Positions 32,185 to 40,346 of a stretch of DNA of 51,187 nt are shown here, in pieces (position 1 is the stretch's first letter; each line of letters starts with the position of its first letter). The translations under genes were made by a program, and so were the position numbers. Under the pieces are notes generated by a model. The model made no database searches. It saw only the letters and a program-made list of their open reading frames with translations, and was not told where the DNA came from. This stretch comes from Bacillus sp. (in: firmicutes) (GTDB taxonomy: Bacteria; Bacillota; Bacilli; Bacillales; Bacillaceae), in NCBI GenBank assembly GCA_031180805.1, contig JAPSLL010000022.1, positions 11,967 through 63,153 on the forward strand. The letters are read 5' to 3'.

Positions 32185-32847
32185 CTATAGCAATGTATCA
32201 TTTATCTGAGTAATGACAGTTCCTTCAGGTAATTGAGAACATAAACGATCAATAGTAGAATATTTCTCCTCATTAGAAAATAAATAAATCCCAGCACCAT
32301 CGTGACAAATCGTAATAAAGGTAGTATTTGCTTCGATATTAAAAACTGGAATTGATCTTTCCATTTTCCTTCCCCATTCAGTAATATTTCTTAATTGGAA
32401 AACCAAATTATCAGAGTAAGAAATTGCATAAAACTCATTTTGTGTTGGAAGCCAAAAGGTCTCTTCTATAACAAACATTAATTGATTGGAATCGGTAATC
32501 TTTACAGTAAAACACGGTGGCTGATAGGAATGCTTTTTTAGAATAGTATAATATGTTCTTTTTTCCTCAAGATATTTTAACATGTACTTAATTTTATTAT
32601 CATTGAATAAAGTGATACATTCGTTCACATTATCATCATATGTAATGAAGGTAAGATACAAAGGGTACTTATCCTGTGTGATTAAAAAATCTCGTAAAAA
32701 CGTTTTATTTTGCTCAACATAATCTCCTTCAGAACCTTCACTAATAAAATATGCAGATGCGATTTCACCATTTAACGTTATATAGTATCCAACCTCATCT
32801 AAAAATTTTTCTGTTTGTTCTTTTTCCTGAATCCATATTTCTGCCAT
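32185..32847 (-). CDS. Uncharacterised protein
   Basis: A 220-residue soluble protein without membrane helix or signal. It is mixed alpha/beta with many aromatic residues: ASAYFISEGSEGDYVEQNKT, YPLYLTFITYDDNVNECITL, SYQPPCFTVKITDSNQLMFV, ITICHDGAGIYLFSNEEKYS. I do not recognise the family. Its position in a row of three short minus-strand genes (31541-33484) that include a CPCC-domain protein suggests an accessory cassette, possibly toxin immunity, but that is only contextual. ATG 32847 starts 134 bp after the CPCC gene. Confidence 0.6.
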   Translation of the reverse strand: MAEIWIQEKEQTEKFLDEVGYYITLNGEIASAYFISEGSEGDYVEQNKTFLRDFLITQDKYPLYLTFITYDDNVNECITLFNDNKIKYMLKYLEEKRTYYTILKKHSYQPPCFTVKITDSNQLMFVIEETFWLPTQNEFYAISYSDNLVFQLRNITEWGRKMERSIPVFNIEANTTFITICHDGAGIYLFSNEEKYSTIDRLCSQLPEGTVITQINDTLL

Positions 32848-32980
32848 CGTTTACTCCCATCATATTTTTTCAAAAAATAAAGTGCACTCCATACAGCTAT
32901 TAATAGAATACGTTTTGGAAAATATTTGGTTTCACCTAAATTGTTCATGTGCTACACAGTTTAAAGCAATCTCGAAAGTT

Positions 32981-33484
32981 CTATTCTTCATCTAAATCAA
33001 TCTTTAATTTCTTTAATAGACTATTCATTACAAGTAATGCTTCCTCTCTCTGTTTATCATTATTTGAACAAAACCTTATTATTTCCAATTCACTCCATGC
33101 CTGTTTTACTAGTTGTGATATATCACTAGCTACTTCTATTTCGGAAATACTATACGTCAAATCTTTAACACTGTATTTAGCTTCTATAAATTTTCTACAA
33201 GCTAATTTCAGCTCGTAAATAGGATCATTTAATCGTTTCCAATTAGGACCCTTTTTATCTTCATCTGTAGGTTTTCTAACATTTTTAACAAATTGTTTTT
33301 CACATGCACCATATTTACTATAATTTGATTGAGCCTCAATTAATGGAATAGCATTTGCTCCTATAGCATATATGTCTTCTTTCTGAACTGGGTCATCCTC
33401 CCAGAAACAAATTCGACATATATCATAATTGCCATCACTGTCCATGGTTCGATAACCACAACAAGGACATGTTATTTTGTTCAT
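32981..33484 (-). CDS. CPCC-type cysteine-rich protein
   Basis: A 167-residue protein. Residues 4-35 form a Cys-rich zinc-binding unit (KITCPCCGYRTM, then YDICRICFWEDDPVQ) that matches the Cys_rich_CPCC family, with two CxxC pairs for one metal. The following ANAIPLIEAQSNYSKYGACE and the FVKNVRKPTDEDKK segment are also usual for it. The C-terminal half is helical and less conserved. The family is often found beside polymorphic toxin and immunity genes, but its action is unknown. ATG 33484 follows AAAGAGG. Confidence 0.8.
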   Translation of the reverse strand: MNKITCPCCGYRTMDSDGNYDICRICFWEDDPVQKEDIYAIGANAIPLIEAQSNYSKYGACEKQFVKNVRKPTDEDKKGPNWKRLNDPIYELKLACRKFIEAKYSVKDLTYSISEIEVASDISQLVKQAWSELEIIRFCSNNDKQREEALLVMNSLLKKLKIDLDEE

Positions 33485-33545
33485 ATAAATACCTCTTTAC
33501 AATATGGTTAATATAGCGATACTTTTTAAGAATAATCTTTCAAAA

Positions 33546-34112
33546 TCAATCTTTATTGTTTTTATGGAAATCTTGTATCAATAGTGAATACATATATAAA
33601 TCATCAAATTTCCCACAAGTAAACTCATAATTCCTTAATAGTCCTTCTCTTATAAACCCATGTTTATCTGCTAGTTTTTGTGATCGAATATTAGGAGGTT
33701 CTATTAAGGCTTCTATCCGTTGTAAATTCATCTGTTCAAAACCGTAAGTAATTACTGCTTCAAATGCCTCACTTGCAATTCCTTTCCCCCAATAATCTTT
33801 GCTTAACTCAACACCAATTTCAGAACGATAATGCTGTGAAACGTAGTTAAGAAACCCACAACTACCAATTACCTCACCTTGGCCCTTCAATGTAATTCCC
33901 CATCTTATTCCAGTTTTCTTTTTGACTATTGATTGATACCATGAAATCTCATCCAACGCGTCATCAATCGACTTAAATGGTTCTAAACCTACGAATTTCA
34001 TCACTTCTTTATCTGACAAATAGTTCAAAAGACTGCTCGCATCTTCTTTTGTTACTTGTCTTAATAGTAATCTATCAGTTTCAAGTAGAGGAAACACACT
34101 TATTTCTTGCAC
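33546..34112 (-). CDS. RimJ/RimL-type GNAT acetyltransferase
   Basis: A 188-residue GNAT of the ribosomal-protein acetyltransferase type: LLETDRLLLRQVTKEDASSL at the start, RSEIGVELSKDYWGKGIASE (acetyl-CoA loop G-K-G-I-A), then AFEAVITYGFEQMNLQRIEA and ANxxSxxLxxKHGF-like NIRSQKLADKHGFIREGLLR. Members modify N-termini of ribosomal proteins or small amines; the substrate here is unknown. It is one of six GNAT genes or remnants in the window. The gene stands 61 bp after the CPCC gene in gene order and may be read separately. Confidence 0.83.
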   Translation of the reverse strand: MQEISVFPLLETDRLLLRQVTKEDASSLLNYLSDKEVMKFVGLEPFKSIDDALDEISWYQSIVKKKTGIRWGITLKGQGEVIGSCGFLNYVSQHYRSEIGVELSKDYWGKGIASEAFEAVITYGFEQMNLQRIEALIEPPNIRSQKLADKHGFIREGLLRNYEFTCGKFDDLYMYSLLIQDFHKNNKD

Positions 34113-34214
34113 AATAAATCACTCCTATCTGCTAGTTCAACCACGTAATAGCTGCTCTACCTATTTAGTTCAAACTTAGTAAAAAAGCGACTACTCTTTA
34201 TGAATAATCGCATA

Positions 34215-34760
34215 TTATCTTATTAAAAATTTTCCATTACTTCTTATTTCATTTATCACATTAGGAATATCCTGTATAGAGTTTTTACTTGTATCAAGGA
34301 GATGTTTTTTATCTAATCCCGACTCTATAAACTCATGGACTAATACTAAACAACGTTCACCCATTCTATTTTCTAGCTTTCTCATATTGTCTCTGTTCAT
34401 TAATGTTTCATTATCTGTCCATAAAACAACATAAATAACCTCTACATCTAAATCTAAATTTTTAAGCTTTTCCCTAAGCCATTTTGCTTCTTGTGGGAAG
34501 GTTACATAATCAATGACAACATCATTCCCAAATGAAATAAAGTTTTTCGTCAAGCTTAAAATATTTTCCCAAATTAAAGAGAGTTCTTTCTTACTTTCCC
34601 AAGGCTTTTCTCTCCCATTAACATGCATATGACTGATGGAATCTCCCGAAATATAAGCACTTCGACTTAAACTTTTTACTAGTTGTTTTGAAGTCGTAGA
34701 TTTCCCAACACCCGCTGGACCTGACACAATAAAAACCTTGCATACTTCAGCACTTTCCAT
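34215..34760 (-). CDS. P-loop nucleotide kinase-like protein
   Basis: A 181-residue protein. The Walker A motif is FIVSGPAGVGKSTTSKQL at residues 9-26; a Walker B-like strand is GNDVVIDYVTFPQEAKW. The shape (short, with NRDNMRKLENRMGERCLVLV as a possible lid with basic residues) fits small-molecule kinases of the AAA_17/AAA_33 or zeta-toxin-like type that phosphorylate sugars, nucleosides or antibiotics. No antitoxin partner is present, so a toxin role is unlikely. It stands alone. The substrate cannot be told. Confidence 0.75.
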   Translation of the reverse strand: MESAEVCKVFIVSGPAGVGKSTTSKQLVKSLSRSAYISGDSISHMHVNGREKPWESKKELSLIWENILSLTKNFISFGNDVVIDYVTFPQEAKWLREKLKNLDLDVEVIYVVLWTDNETLMNRDNMRKLENRMGERCLVLVHEFIESGLDKKHLLDTSKNSIQDIPNVINEIRSNGKFLIR

Positions 34761-34861
34761 ATCATCTATTCCTCTCTACAGTTAGATCGAATAATAAATA
34801 GTATTCTAAATATCTAGTTAACAATCCTGCTCTATTCATACAAACCTTCAACAATAAATAA

Positions 34862-34904
34862 GGCCATCTCAAATGGGACGAAACCCGCCAGCTTTGAGAC
34901 AGCC
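34862..34904 (-). terminator. Hairpin downstream of the first ABC operon
   Basis: GGCCATCTCAAA (34862-34873) pairs with TTTGAGACAGCC (34893-34904) apart from two central mismatches. On the minus strand TTATTTATTG follows. It is 150 bp after the permease stop and probably ends that operon. The gap 34905-35054 shows nothing else. Confidence 0.5.
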
Positions 34905-35054
34905 TCTACCTATTTAGAAAACCATTTTACCTTTACAAAATGATTTCACTCTACTGATTTTTTAAGTCAAAAGTTAAAATGACGGAACATCGATATTTAG
35001 AAATTAAGTCGTTCATGCACTTATCCATCTTTAATAAAGCTTGTTCTATAAATG

Positions 35055-35660
35055 CTAAAATACTTTTTTACTATAAATTCTGATTGAAAGCATCCACGAT
35101 AAAATATAGAAAATAACGACGAAAACAATCATTAATAAATATAGCTGGGTGGTCGTAAAGGATAAGAATGTTTGAATGATATCCTGTAAAAAAGTATTTA
35201 TATCAAAGATAAAATTCCCGACAATCATATAAATGACAAACGAAATAACCCAAGCAATTAATAAATACTGACTTTTAAAGAAATAAGAAAATGGAAAGGC
35301 AATTGAAATAAACAGTGAAACAATGCAAATAATGAACAACAATTGTTCCAATTCAATTATTTCTCCGTTAATCACCCAATTTGCTATAAAAATTGTCAAA
35401 AGAACCATAAAGGTAAAAACAAATGCACCAATATATTTTGAACTGACAATTTCTTTTCGCGTATACGGTAAAGCATTCAATAAAACGTTGATAGAGGACT
35501 TTTCATCAGTAGCAAATGCTGTCATGTTGATGACAATACTAAATAACACACCTATTAAGACCGTAGAAGAACCAGAAAATAAATAGATAAATAGAATGGG
35601 TAAGAGTATCAGTAATATTTTTTTCTGCAATACGATATCTTTACGAATAAGATTTAGCAT
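35055..35660 (-). CDS. ABC-2 type transporter permease
   Basis: About 201 residues with six likely membrane segments, for example KKILLILLPILFIYLFSG, VLIGVLFSIVINMTAFATDE and the final LYLLMIVFVVIFYILSWMLS. The DEKSSINVLLNALPYTRKEI loop is typical of the ABC2_membrane_5 permeases paired with YtrB-like ATPases. I start at ATG 35660 (MLNLIRKD), which overlaps the ATPase 3' end by about 20 bases, with AAAGGAAAT upstream. It is the last gene of the GntR-ATPase-permease unit. The pair probably exports or senses a cell-wall-active compound. Confidence 0.82.
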   Translation of the reverse strand: MLNLIRKDIVLQKKILLILLPILFIYLFSGSSTVLIGVLFSIVINMTAFATDEKSSINVLLNALPYTRKEIVSSKYIGAFVFTFMVLLTIFIANWVINGEIIELEQLLFIICIVSLFISIAFPFSYFFKSQYLLIAWVISFVIYMIVGNFIFDINTFLQDIIQTFLSFTTTQLYLLMIVFVVIFYILSWMLSIRIYSKKVF

Positions 35661-36522
35661 ATTTTTCATTTCCTTTCTTTGTATAAAACATAATATCTTC
35701 AAGAGTCGGTTTCTCTATAATGACTGACTTGCCAAAAATAGATTCTGCACGTTGCTTATTCGTTGTTAAAGCTTCAAAACCATGATTTGACTTACGAATT
35801 GCGATAAATTCCCGTTCTGTATCGCGATCCAATAAATTTGTTTCGCCTTTCACAATCGCATATTCTTCTTCAATTTTATAGTACTCTTTTGTGAAAATAT
35901 GCTGTCCATTATGAATGAATGTTATATAATCTGCGATCCGATCTAAATCCGTCGTAATATGTGTGGAAAAGAAGATTGTTTTCTCACCATTTTGCATTAG
36001 ATTATGAAGCAGTTCTAACAGCTCTCTACGAAATATTGGATCTAATCCAGATGTTGGTTCATCCATGATAATGAGCTCTGCATGGTGTGACAAGGCCATT
36101 GTTAAAGAAGCCTTCATCATCATCCCTTTTGAAAATGTTTTTATACTTTTCTTTAGAGGCAGCTCAAACATATCAACATATTGATGAAATAATGCATCAT
36201 CCCAGTTTTTATAAGCAGGCTTGATTAATCGCTTCATTTCATTCAAGGTAAGACTTTCATAAAAAATATTGTCATCAAACACAAAACCGATTCGTTCCTT
36301 AATCTCTTTTTCGTGCTTTTTGTAATCTAAACCAAAAATTGAAATTGTCCCACTATCAGGCTTTAGCAAATTCATAATCATTTTGATCGTTGTCGATTTT
36401 CCAACCCCATTACCACCAATAAATCCAGTAACAAAGCCTTTTTTTACCGAGAGAGAGAAGTCCTTCAGTTGAAATCCACTAAAAGCCTTATTTACATTTT
36501 GTAGTTCTATTACATTTTCCAT
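35641..36522 (-). CDS. ABC transporter ATP-binding protein
   Basis: About 293 residues. Walker A is GFIGGNGVGKSTTIKMIMNL, the signature is TFSKGMMMKASL (a variant of LSGGQ), Walker B is LIIMDEPTSGLDP, and the switch His is in FFSTHITTDLDRIAD. After residue 215 is an extra C-terminal domain, as in YtrB-like ATPases. Its ATG at 36522 shares one base with the stop of the GntR gene (TGATG), so translation is coupled; AAGGAGG lies upstream. It forms a transporter with the overlapping permease. In B. subtilis the similar ytr operon responds to lipid II-binding antibiotics, a plausible but unproven inducer here. Confidence 0.88.
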   Translation of the reverse strand: MENVIELQNVNKAFSGFQLKDFSLSVKKGFVTGFIGGNGVGKSTTIKMIMNLLKPDSGTISIFGLDYKKHEKEIKERIGFVFDDNIFYESLTLNEMKRLIKPAYKNWDDALFHQYVDMFELPLKKSIKTFSKGMMMKASLTMALSHHAELIIMDEPTSGLDPIFRRELLELLHNLMQNGEKTIFFSTHITTDLDRIADYITFIHNGQHIFTKEYYKIEEEYAIVKGETNLLDRDTEREFIAIRKSNHGFEALTTNKQRAESIFGKSVIIEKPTLEDIMFYTKKGNEKYAKSYS

Positions 36523-36899
36523 CACGATTCCTCCTTATATAAAATCGTAAGCAGTTCATTTAATTCAGGTAAATCGATTCCGATTTCTTTACTGTTTTGG
36601 ATAGCAGCCATTAATTGTTCTTCGATTACTTTCATTTTTCGCTCCCGAATCATTTCATTATTTTGTTCAGACACGAACGAGCCTTTCCCAACTACCGAAT
36701 AGATGAATCCATTTTTTTCGAGCTCCTCATATGCACGCTTTGTTGTTATGACACTTATATCTAAATCTCTAGCTAACTGACGCATAGAAGGTAAAGACTC
36801 CCCAGGTTTCAGTTCATTGGTCAAAATATGCTTTTTTATTTGGGCATAAATTTGCTCATAAATAGGTTCTTTTGAATTATTAGAAATAATAATTTGCAT
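36522..36899 (-). CDS. GntR-family (YtrA-type) regulator
   Basis: A 125-residue short GntR regulator. The winged helix is EPIYEQIYAQIKKHILTNEL, KPGESLPSMRQLARDLDISV, then ITTKRAYEELEKNGFIYSVV and GKGSFV; the small C-terminal helical part is typical of the YtrA subfamily, which lacks a ligand domain. I start at ATG 36899, which follows GAGG; upstream codons run through the operator and are not coding. It heads the GntR-ATPase-permease operon and very likely represses it through the palindrome at 36919-36947. Confidence 0.88.
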   Translation of the reverse strand: MQIIISNNSKEPIYEQIYAQIKKHILTNELKPGESLPSMRQLARDLDISVITTKRAYEELEKNGFIYSVVGKGSFVSEQNNEMIRERKMKVIEEQLMAAIQNSKEIGIDLPELNELLTILYKEES

Positions 36900-36918
36900 G
36901 CAAATACCTCGTTTTGAA

Positions 36919-36947
36919 ATATTGTATATATACTTTATATACAATAT
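36919..36947. promoter_or_regulatory. GntR operator overlapping the promoter
   Basis: ATATTGTATATA and TATATACAATAT are perfect 12-base arms around TACTT. The site begins 20 bp before the gntR start. On the minus strand TTGTGT and TATATA, 17 bp apart, overlap it and may be the promoter, so binding would block transcription. Confidence 0.75.
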
Positions 36948-36990
36948 ACACAAACAGTTCGTAAATTTCAATATTTTTTCCAAAAAAATA

Positions 36991-37099
36991 GAGACTGTCA
37001 AAAAAAGGATCTAAACCGTCCAACAAACACTGATAGTTGGATGATAAATCCTCTATCGAAAGTTTGTCAGATTGGACCCTTTGCTTTTCAAACAGTCTC
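36991..37099. repeat. 109-bp inverted repeat
   Basis: GAGACTGT (36991-36998) and ACAGTCTC (37092-37099) close an imperfect long hairpin with A-rich and T-rich inner arms (AAAAAAAGG and CCTTTGCTTTT). It lies between the YrvL gene and the GntR promoter. It may end the YrvL transcript or be a mobile palindrome. Confidence 0.45.
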
Positions 37100-37143
37100 A
37101 TGCAAACAGAAATATTCAATTTCCTAGACAACTTCATTTATGT

Positions 37144-37602
37144 CTATCTACTAGCTTTTTCCTTCTTATTATCAAACGCAACATCAATAAAGAAAAGCAA
37201 TATAGCCGCAACAATTTCTGTTAATAAAGAAATTGTAATACTATTCATAAATTCGTCTACCACATGTAATGTAAACAAAGTAAATGTGCTATCAATGGCC
37301 ATTCGTGTTATAAATAATGTATATTTATTTGATATGTATTGAGATGTCAACTTGATAAATGCAATAGAAAATAAGTCTACTATAAAACCAACAAAAAAGA
37401 AGACTAACACAAAACCTAGCAGAGAATAAGCAGATGTATACTGCACTCCAAACAATTGAAAAAGCCCAGCCATTCCAAAATAAAAAATTCCGATTACAAA
37501 AGCAATAGATAAGACAACAAGAAGTGTTAATGATACAATAACTACTATCTTCTCAAAGAATTTCAAATCACGAAATGAATCATTATCTTTATTTTCTTTC
37601 AT
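37144..37602 (-). CDS. YrvL-family membrane protein
   Basis: A 152-residue protein with four likely membrane segments: IVVIVSLTLLVVLSIAFVIG, LGFVLVFFFVGFIVDLFSIA, then two in the C-terminal half (SITISLLTEIVAAILLFFID). The FFxGFxxDLFSIAFIK and FxTRMAIDSTFTLFTLHVVDE blocks match the YrvL family, named for a B. subtilis membrane regulator linked to an alternative sigma factor. No partner sigma gene is adjacent here. ATG 37602 has AAAAGGA upstream at rather long spacing. It is a single-gene unit. Confidence 0.75.
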   Translation of the reverse strand: MKENKDNDSFRDLKFFEKIVVIVSLTLLVVLSIAFVIGIFYFGMAGLFQLFGVQYTSAYSLLGFVLVFFFVGFIVDLFSIAFIKLTSQYISNKYTLFITRMAIDSTFTLFTLHVVDEFMNSITISLLTEIVAAILLFFIDVAFDNKKEKASR

Positions 37603-37689
37603 TTTTAAAACAATTCCTTTTAGTTAACATTTCACATTTGTTAACTTTCATTTTAATACTTCTGCTTTTACTAAAACTTCATAGTATTT

Positions 37690-38400
37690 CTAAGAAAGAT
37701 AACGTCGTCGAATAATAGTAAGAAAAAATCCCACTAACAAACTAGAATATATTACTATCCAACCAAACTGTAAATAAACATGTAAGGGAATGAAGTGAAC
37801 TGTGTCACTCATTTCCATAATCTCCAATGATAAGTGCAACGGGGGAAGCAACCAAATTAAGCCTTTTATTTTAAGTATATATGCTTTTATTATGGCTATA
37901 ACAAAAGTACCGATCAAAACTGTTAAAACCCCCCACCATGTATTTCCCCTATTTCTAGTTAATTCTCTTACAAAAAAGACTGTTAATGAAATAGATAACA
38001 GAGATACACAAAAGTGATTTAATAAACCCATGATTATGTGAAGGAGACGGAGTTCATTACCAAAAGCCCCAAATACAACTGGATACATAACAGAAAGAAC
38101 ACTTAATCCTAATCCAAAAAGAAGACAATTTAGAAATAGTGATATATGATATCTTTCTATACTTTTAGCATGAAAGAGTGTAATTTGTGATTGTCTCGGG
38201 TCTTCTGAATGAAAAATAGTGATTGTTATCCATCCCATCATAAAGAATAAAATTAATGATGTAAAAGAATAACTATCCATTATAGGATTAGGTCTATATG
38301 TATAGTTTATAATCAACATCATTAAATAAAGGGATACTGGTGGAACATACTTGAAATTACGGATGTACGTCATTAAATGGTACTGTATTAAGCTTTTCAT
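37690..38400 (-). CDS. ABC transporter permease, second system
   Basis: A 236-residue membrane protein with about six segments (VSLYLMMLIINYTY, FTSLILFFMMGWITITIFHS, YHISLFLNCLLFGLGLSVLS, GVLTVLIGTFVIAIIKAYIL, QFGWIVIYSSLLVGFFLTII). It has no named motif but follows its ATPase by 26 bp on the same strand, the usual pairing. The HSEDPRQSQITLFHAKS loop resembles permeases of bacteriocin or antibiotic exporters. It probably forms a transporter with the 38427-39305 product. The substrate is unknown. Confidence 0.75.
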   Translation of the reverse strand: MKSLIQYHLMTYIRNFKYVPPVSLYLMMLIINYTYRPNPIMDSYSFTSLILFFMMGWITITIFHSEDPRQSQITLFHAKSIERYHISLFLNCLLFGLGLSVLSVMYPVVFGAFGNELRLLHIIMGLLNHFCVSLLSISLTVFFVRELTRNRGNTWWGVLTVLIGTFVIAIIKAYILKIKGLIWLLPPLHLSLEIMEMSDTVHFIPLHVYLQFGWIVIYSSLLVGFFLTIIRRRYLS

Positions 38401-38426
38401 GCTCTTACCAATCCTCCAGTGGACGA

Positions 38427-39305
38427 TTACTGCCTATTAAATTCGTTTACAAAGCTATTTACTGGTGCCAAGAATTCTATCGATGCACCTTTCTTAAGAA
38501 GTATATTTAGAATTGAAGAAGTATATGGACGAGTAAAAGTAACTTCCATCTGTTTGCTATCTGATTCTTTATATCTTTCCTTTATTGATATAAAGAAATG
38601 ATGTATATCATCTATTGATTCGTTTGAGGAAATAGTAAACACCATATTATATAGCATTTTAGAATTAGTCGTTTTACTAACTTCTTTTACTTGTTGATTT
38701 TTCACCAATAAAACCCTATCTACTAAATTCTCATTTTCCAAGAGTTTCGTTTCATGACATGTAAAAACGATACTAATTCCGCTTTCCTTCAGCTTTAATA
38801 AAATTCCCCCTAGATCTTTTTGAGATTTTACATCCAGTCCAGTCAAAGGCTCATCCATTATCAGTAAATTAGCATCTCCTACCAATGCTTGCATAATAAG
38901 AACCTTTTGCTTCATTCCTTTTGAAAAATCCTTTATTTTGCTATCTGCTTTATCTTTAAGCTGAAAAAGCTCAATTAATTCATTTACCTTTTTCTTAACA
39001 TATTCCTTTGGCAGTTTTTGAATTCCCCCCATATAAGTAAGGTACTCTATTGGAGAGAATGGTAGATTAGTTGGAAGAATCTCAGGGACAAAACCAATAT
39101 GAAGTGGATTAACGTGCTTCCTGACCTGTCCAAAATCTATCTTTGCCATCCCGCTAATTAATTTCAAAAGAGTACTTTTACCGGAACCATTTTTCCCAAC
39201 AATTGCAACTACTTCATTATTGAAAAGAGAGAATGAGATTGAATCCAATATTATATGATTGTTATATTTTTTCGTTACATTTCTAATTTCAATTATCTTA
39301 TTCAA
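38427..39305 (-). CDS. ABC transporter ATP-binding protein, second system
   Basis: A 292-residue ATPase. Walker A is AIVGKNGSGKSTLLKLISGM, the signature is DFSKGMKQKVLIMQAL, Walker B is LLIMDEPLTGLDV, and the switch His is in IVFTCHETKLLENE. A C-terminal extension of 80 residues follows. It is of the CcmA/NatA type that pairs with ABC-2 permeases, here the gene directly downstream. Unlike the first system it has no regulator beside it. A small hydrophobic peptide gene lies upstream at 39465-39554. The gap 39306-39464 shows no other feature. Confidence 0.87.
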   Translation of the reverse strand: MNKIIEIRNVTKKYNNHIILDSISFSLFNNEVVAIVGKNGSGKSTLLKLISGMAKIDFGQVRKHVNPLHIGFVPEILPTNLPFSPIEYLTYMGGIQKLPKEYVKKKVNELIELFQLKDKADSKIKDFSKGMKQKVLIMQALVGDANLLIMDEPLTGLDVKSQKDLGGILLKLKESGISIVFTCHETKLLENENLVDRVLLVKNQQVKEVSKTTNSKMLYNMVFTISSNESIDDIHHFFISIKERYKESDSKQMEVTFTRPYTSSILNILLKKGASIEFLAPVNSFVNEFNRQ

Positions 39306-39464
39306 AAGGTAAGTCCCCTAACCTATTAACTTAAATAAACAGGTAAAATATGTAAACAGTCATCTATCAGTGTGGTGGAAATTCATTTAAAATATTTATT
39401 AGAAAATATAACCCTGCTAATTAATATAGCAAGAATCCTATAGTTTCTAAGTTTATAAAATACA

Positions 39465-39554
39465 TCATTTTTTTTGCTGATCCTTTATCGTCTTAGCCAT
39501 TGCCAAAAATAAAATGATGACAAAAATTATCGCAAAAATAATACCTGATAACAA
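39465..39554 (-). CDS. Small single-pass membrane peptide (29 residues)
   Basis: A TTG start at 39554 has GGGG seven bases upstream. The peptide begins MLSGIIFAIIFVIILFLAMA and ends with KTIKDQQKK: one hydrophobic helix and a charged tail. It is too short for family recognition. Its build is like the peptide at 5982-6062. It may be a small regulator or a chance frame; the ribosome site and sensible topology favour a real gene. Confidence 0.4.
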   Translation of the reverse strand: MLSGIIFAIIFVIILFLAMAKTIKDQQKK

Positions 39555-39634
39555 AAAATCACCCCAAACCTTTTTCCTTATAATACCATATGCCACTTTC
39601 TTATTCTTTATCTTTTTTCTTCGTTATGACGAAC

Positions 39635-39665
39635 AAAAATAGCGTTAATCCATAAGAATTAACGC
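39635..39665 (-). terminator. Terminator of the gene at 39684-40166
   Basis: GCGTTAAT (39642-39649) pairs with ATTAACGC (39658-39665), followed on the minus strand by TATTTTTG. It lies 19 bp after the stop. Confidence 0.75.
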
Positions 39666-39683
39666 ACACACTAATTTAAGCAA

Positions 39684-40166
39684 TTAGTTTTCAAGCCTTT
39701 TAACTACTTTCGTTTTATTTTCTAAAAAATAATGTAGCCAATATAATAAAAATGATTTGGAAAAGAAATAAAGGAAAAATTGAAAGTTACTAAACCGAAC
39801 TAAGCTATAATATTTTACTTTTTTTGCAAAATACGAGTAAGGATAAGCAAAGAAAGCATGTGCAATTGCATTGAGGAAAATAAACAACTTAAAATTTCCG
39901 AATGCAATTTTAAGAGTCCAAAATGTGACAAATAAAAATGGACCTAAATTAAAAGGAAATTCACCAAATAAATAAGAATTTGGCTTATTGTAAAAAACCC
40001 ACCACTTACGTTTTTTCCCAATGTTTGCATGGATAATTTCAAAAATACCAACAATTATTGAAGCAGGAAGAAACCTTTTTATATTCTTAATACCTAAAAA
40101 GGGAAACGTTATCCATGATAAGAGAACCATTAAAATATTCAGCAGCCACTGTTTTTTAATTGACAC
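39684..40166 (-). CDS. Uncharacterised membrane protein
   Basis: A 160-residue basic, aromatic-rich membrane protein with four or five segments, including LNILMVLLSWITFPFLGI, LPASIIVGIFEIIHANIG and LGPFLFVTFWTLKIAFGNFK. The KKRKWWVFYNKPNSYLFGEF loop is distinctive and is shared, as I remember, by a group of Bacillus membrane proteins without assigned function. It is a single-gene unit with its own terminator. ATG 40166 starts with MSIKKQWLL and has AAAGGAGGC close upstream. Confidence 0.7.
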   Translation of the reverse strand: MSIKKQWLLNILMVLLSWITFPFLGIKNIKRFLPASIIVGIFEIIHANIGKKRKWWVFYNKPNSYLFGEFPFNLGPFLFVTFWTLKIAFGNFKLFIFLNAIAHAFFAYPYSYFAKKVKYYSLVRFSNFQFFLYFFSKSFLLYWLHYFLENKTKVVKRLEN

Positions 40167-40239
40167 ATTTAAAAAGCCTCCTTTTCTTTTTAGAATTTCC
40201 TAAGCTTTTTTTCGTATTCATCCCGCTTTATTTGTCGAA

Positions 40240-40273
40240 TAAAAAAAGCTTACTTCATAATGAAGTAAAGCTT
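40240..40273 (-). terminator. Terminator of the cysteine peptidase-like gene
   Basis: A stem made of AAGCTTACTTCAT and ATGAAGTAAAGCTT (one bulged base), followed by seven T on the minus strand. Confidence 0.8.
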
Positions 40274-40346
40274 CCGATTAAAACATGTTTATTACCTGCG
40301 ATATTTCTTACTAAAATGTATGGTACAAACTTTGTATTAGCTTTTA

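Noticed and set aside
34215-34760. Zeta-toxin interpretation of the P-loop protein
   Set aside because: There is no epsilon-like antitoxin beside it, and the Walker A motif alone fits many small kinases.
36880-37137. 85-codon frame upstream of the GntR gene
   Set aside because: It runs through the GntR operator and the 36991-37099 hairpin and has no ribosome site.
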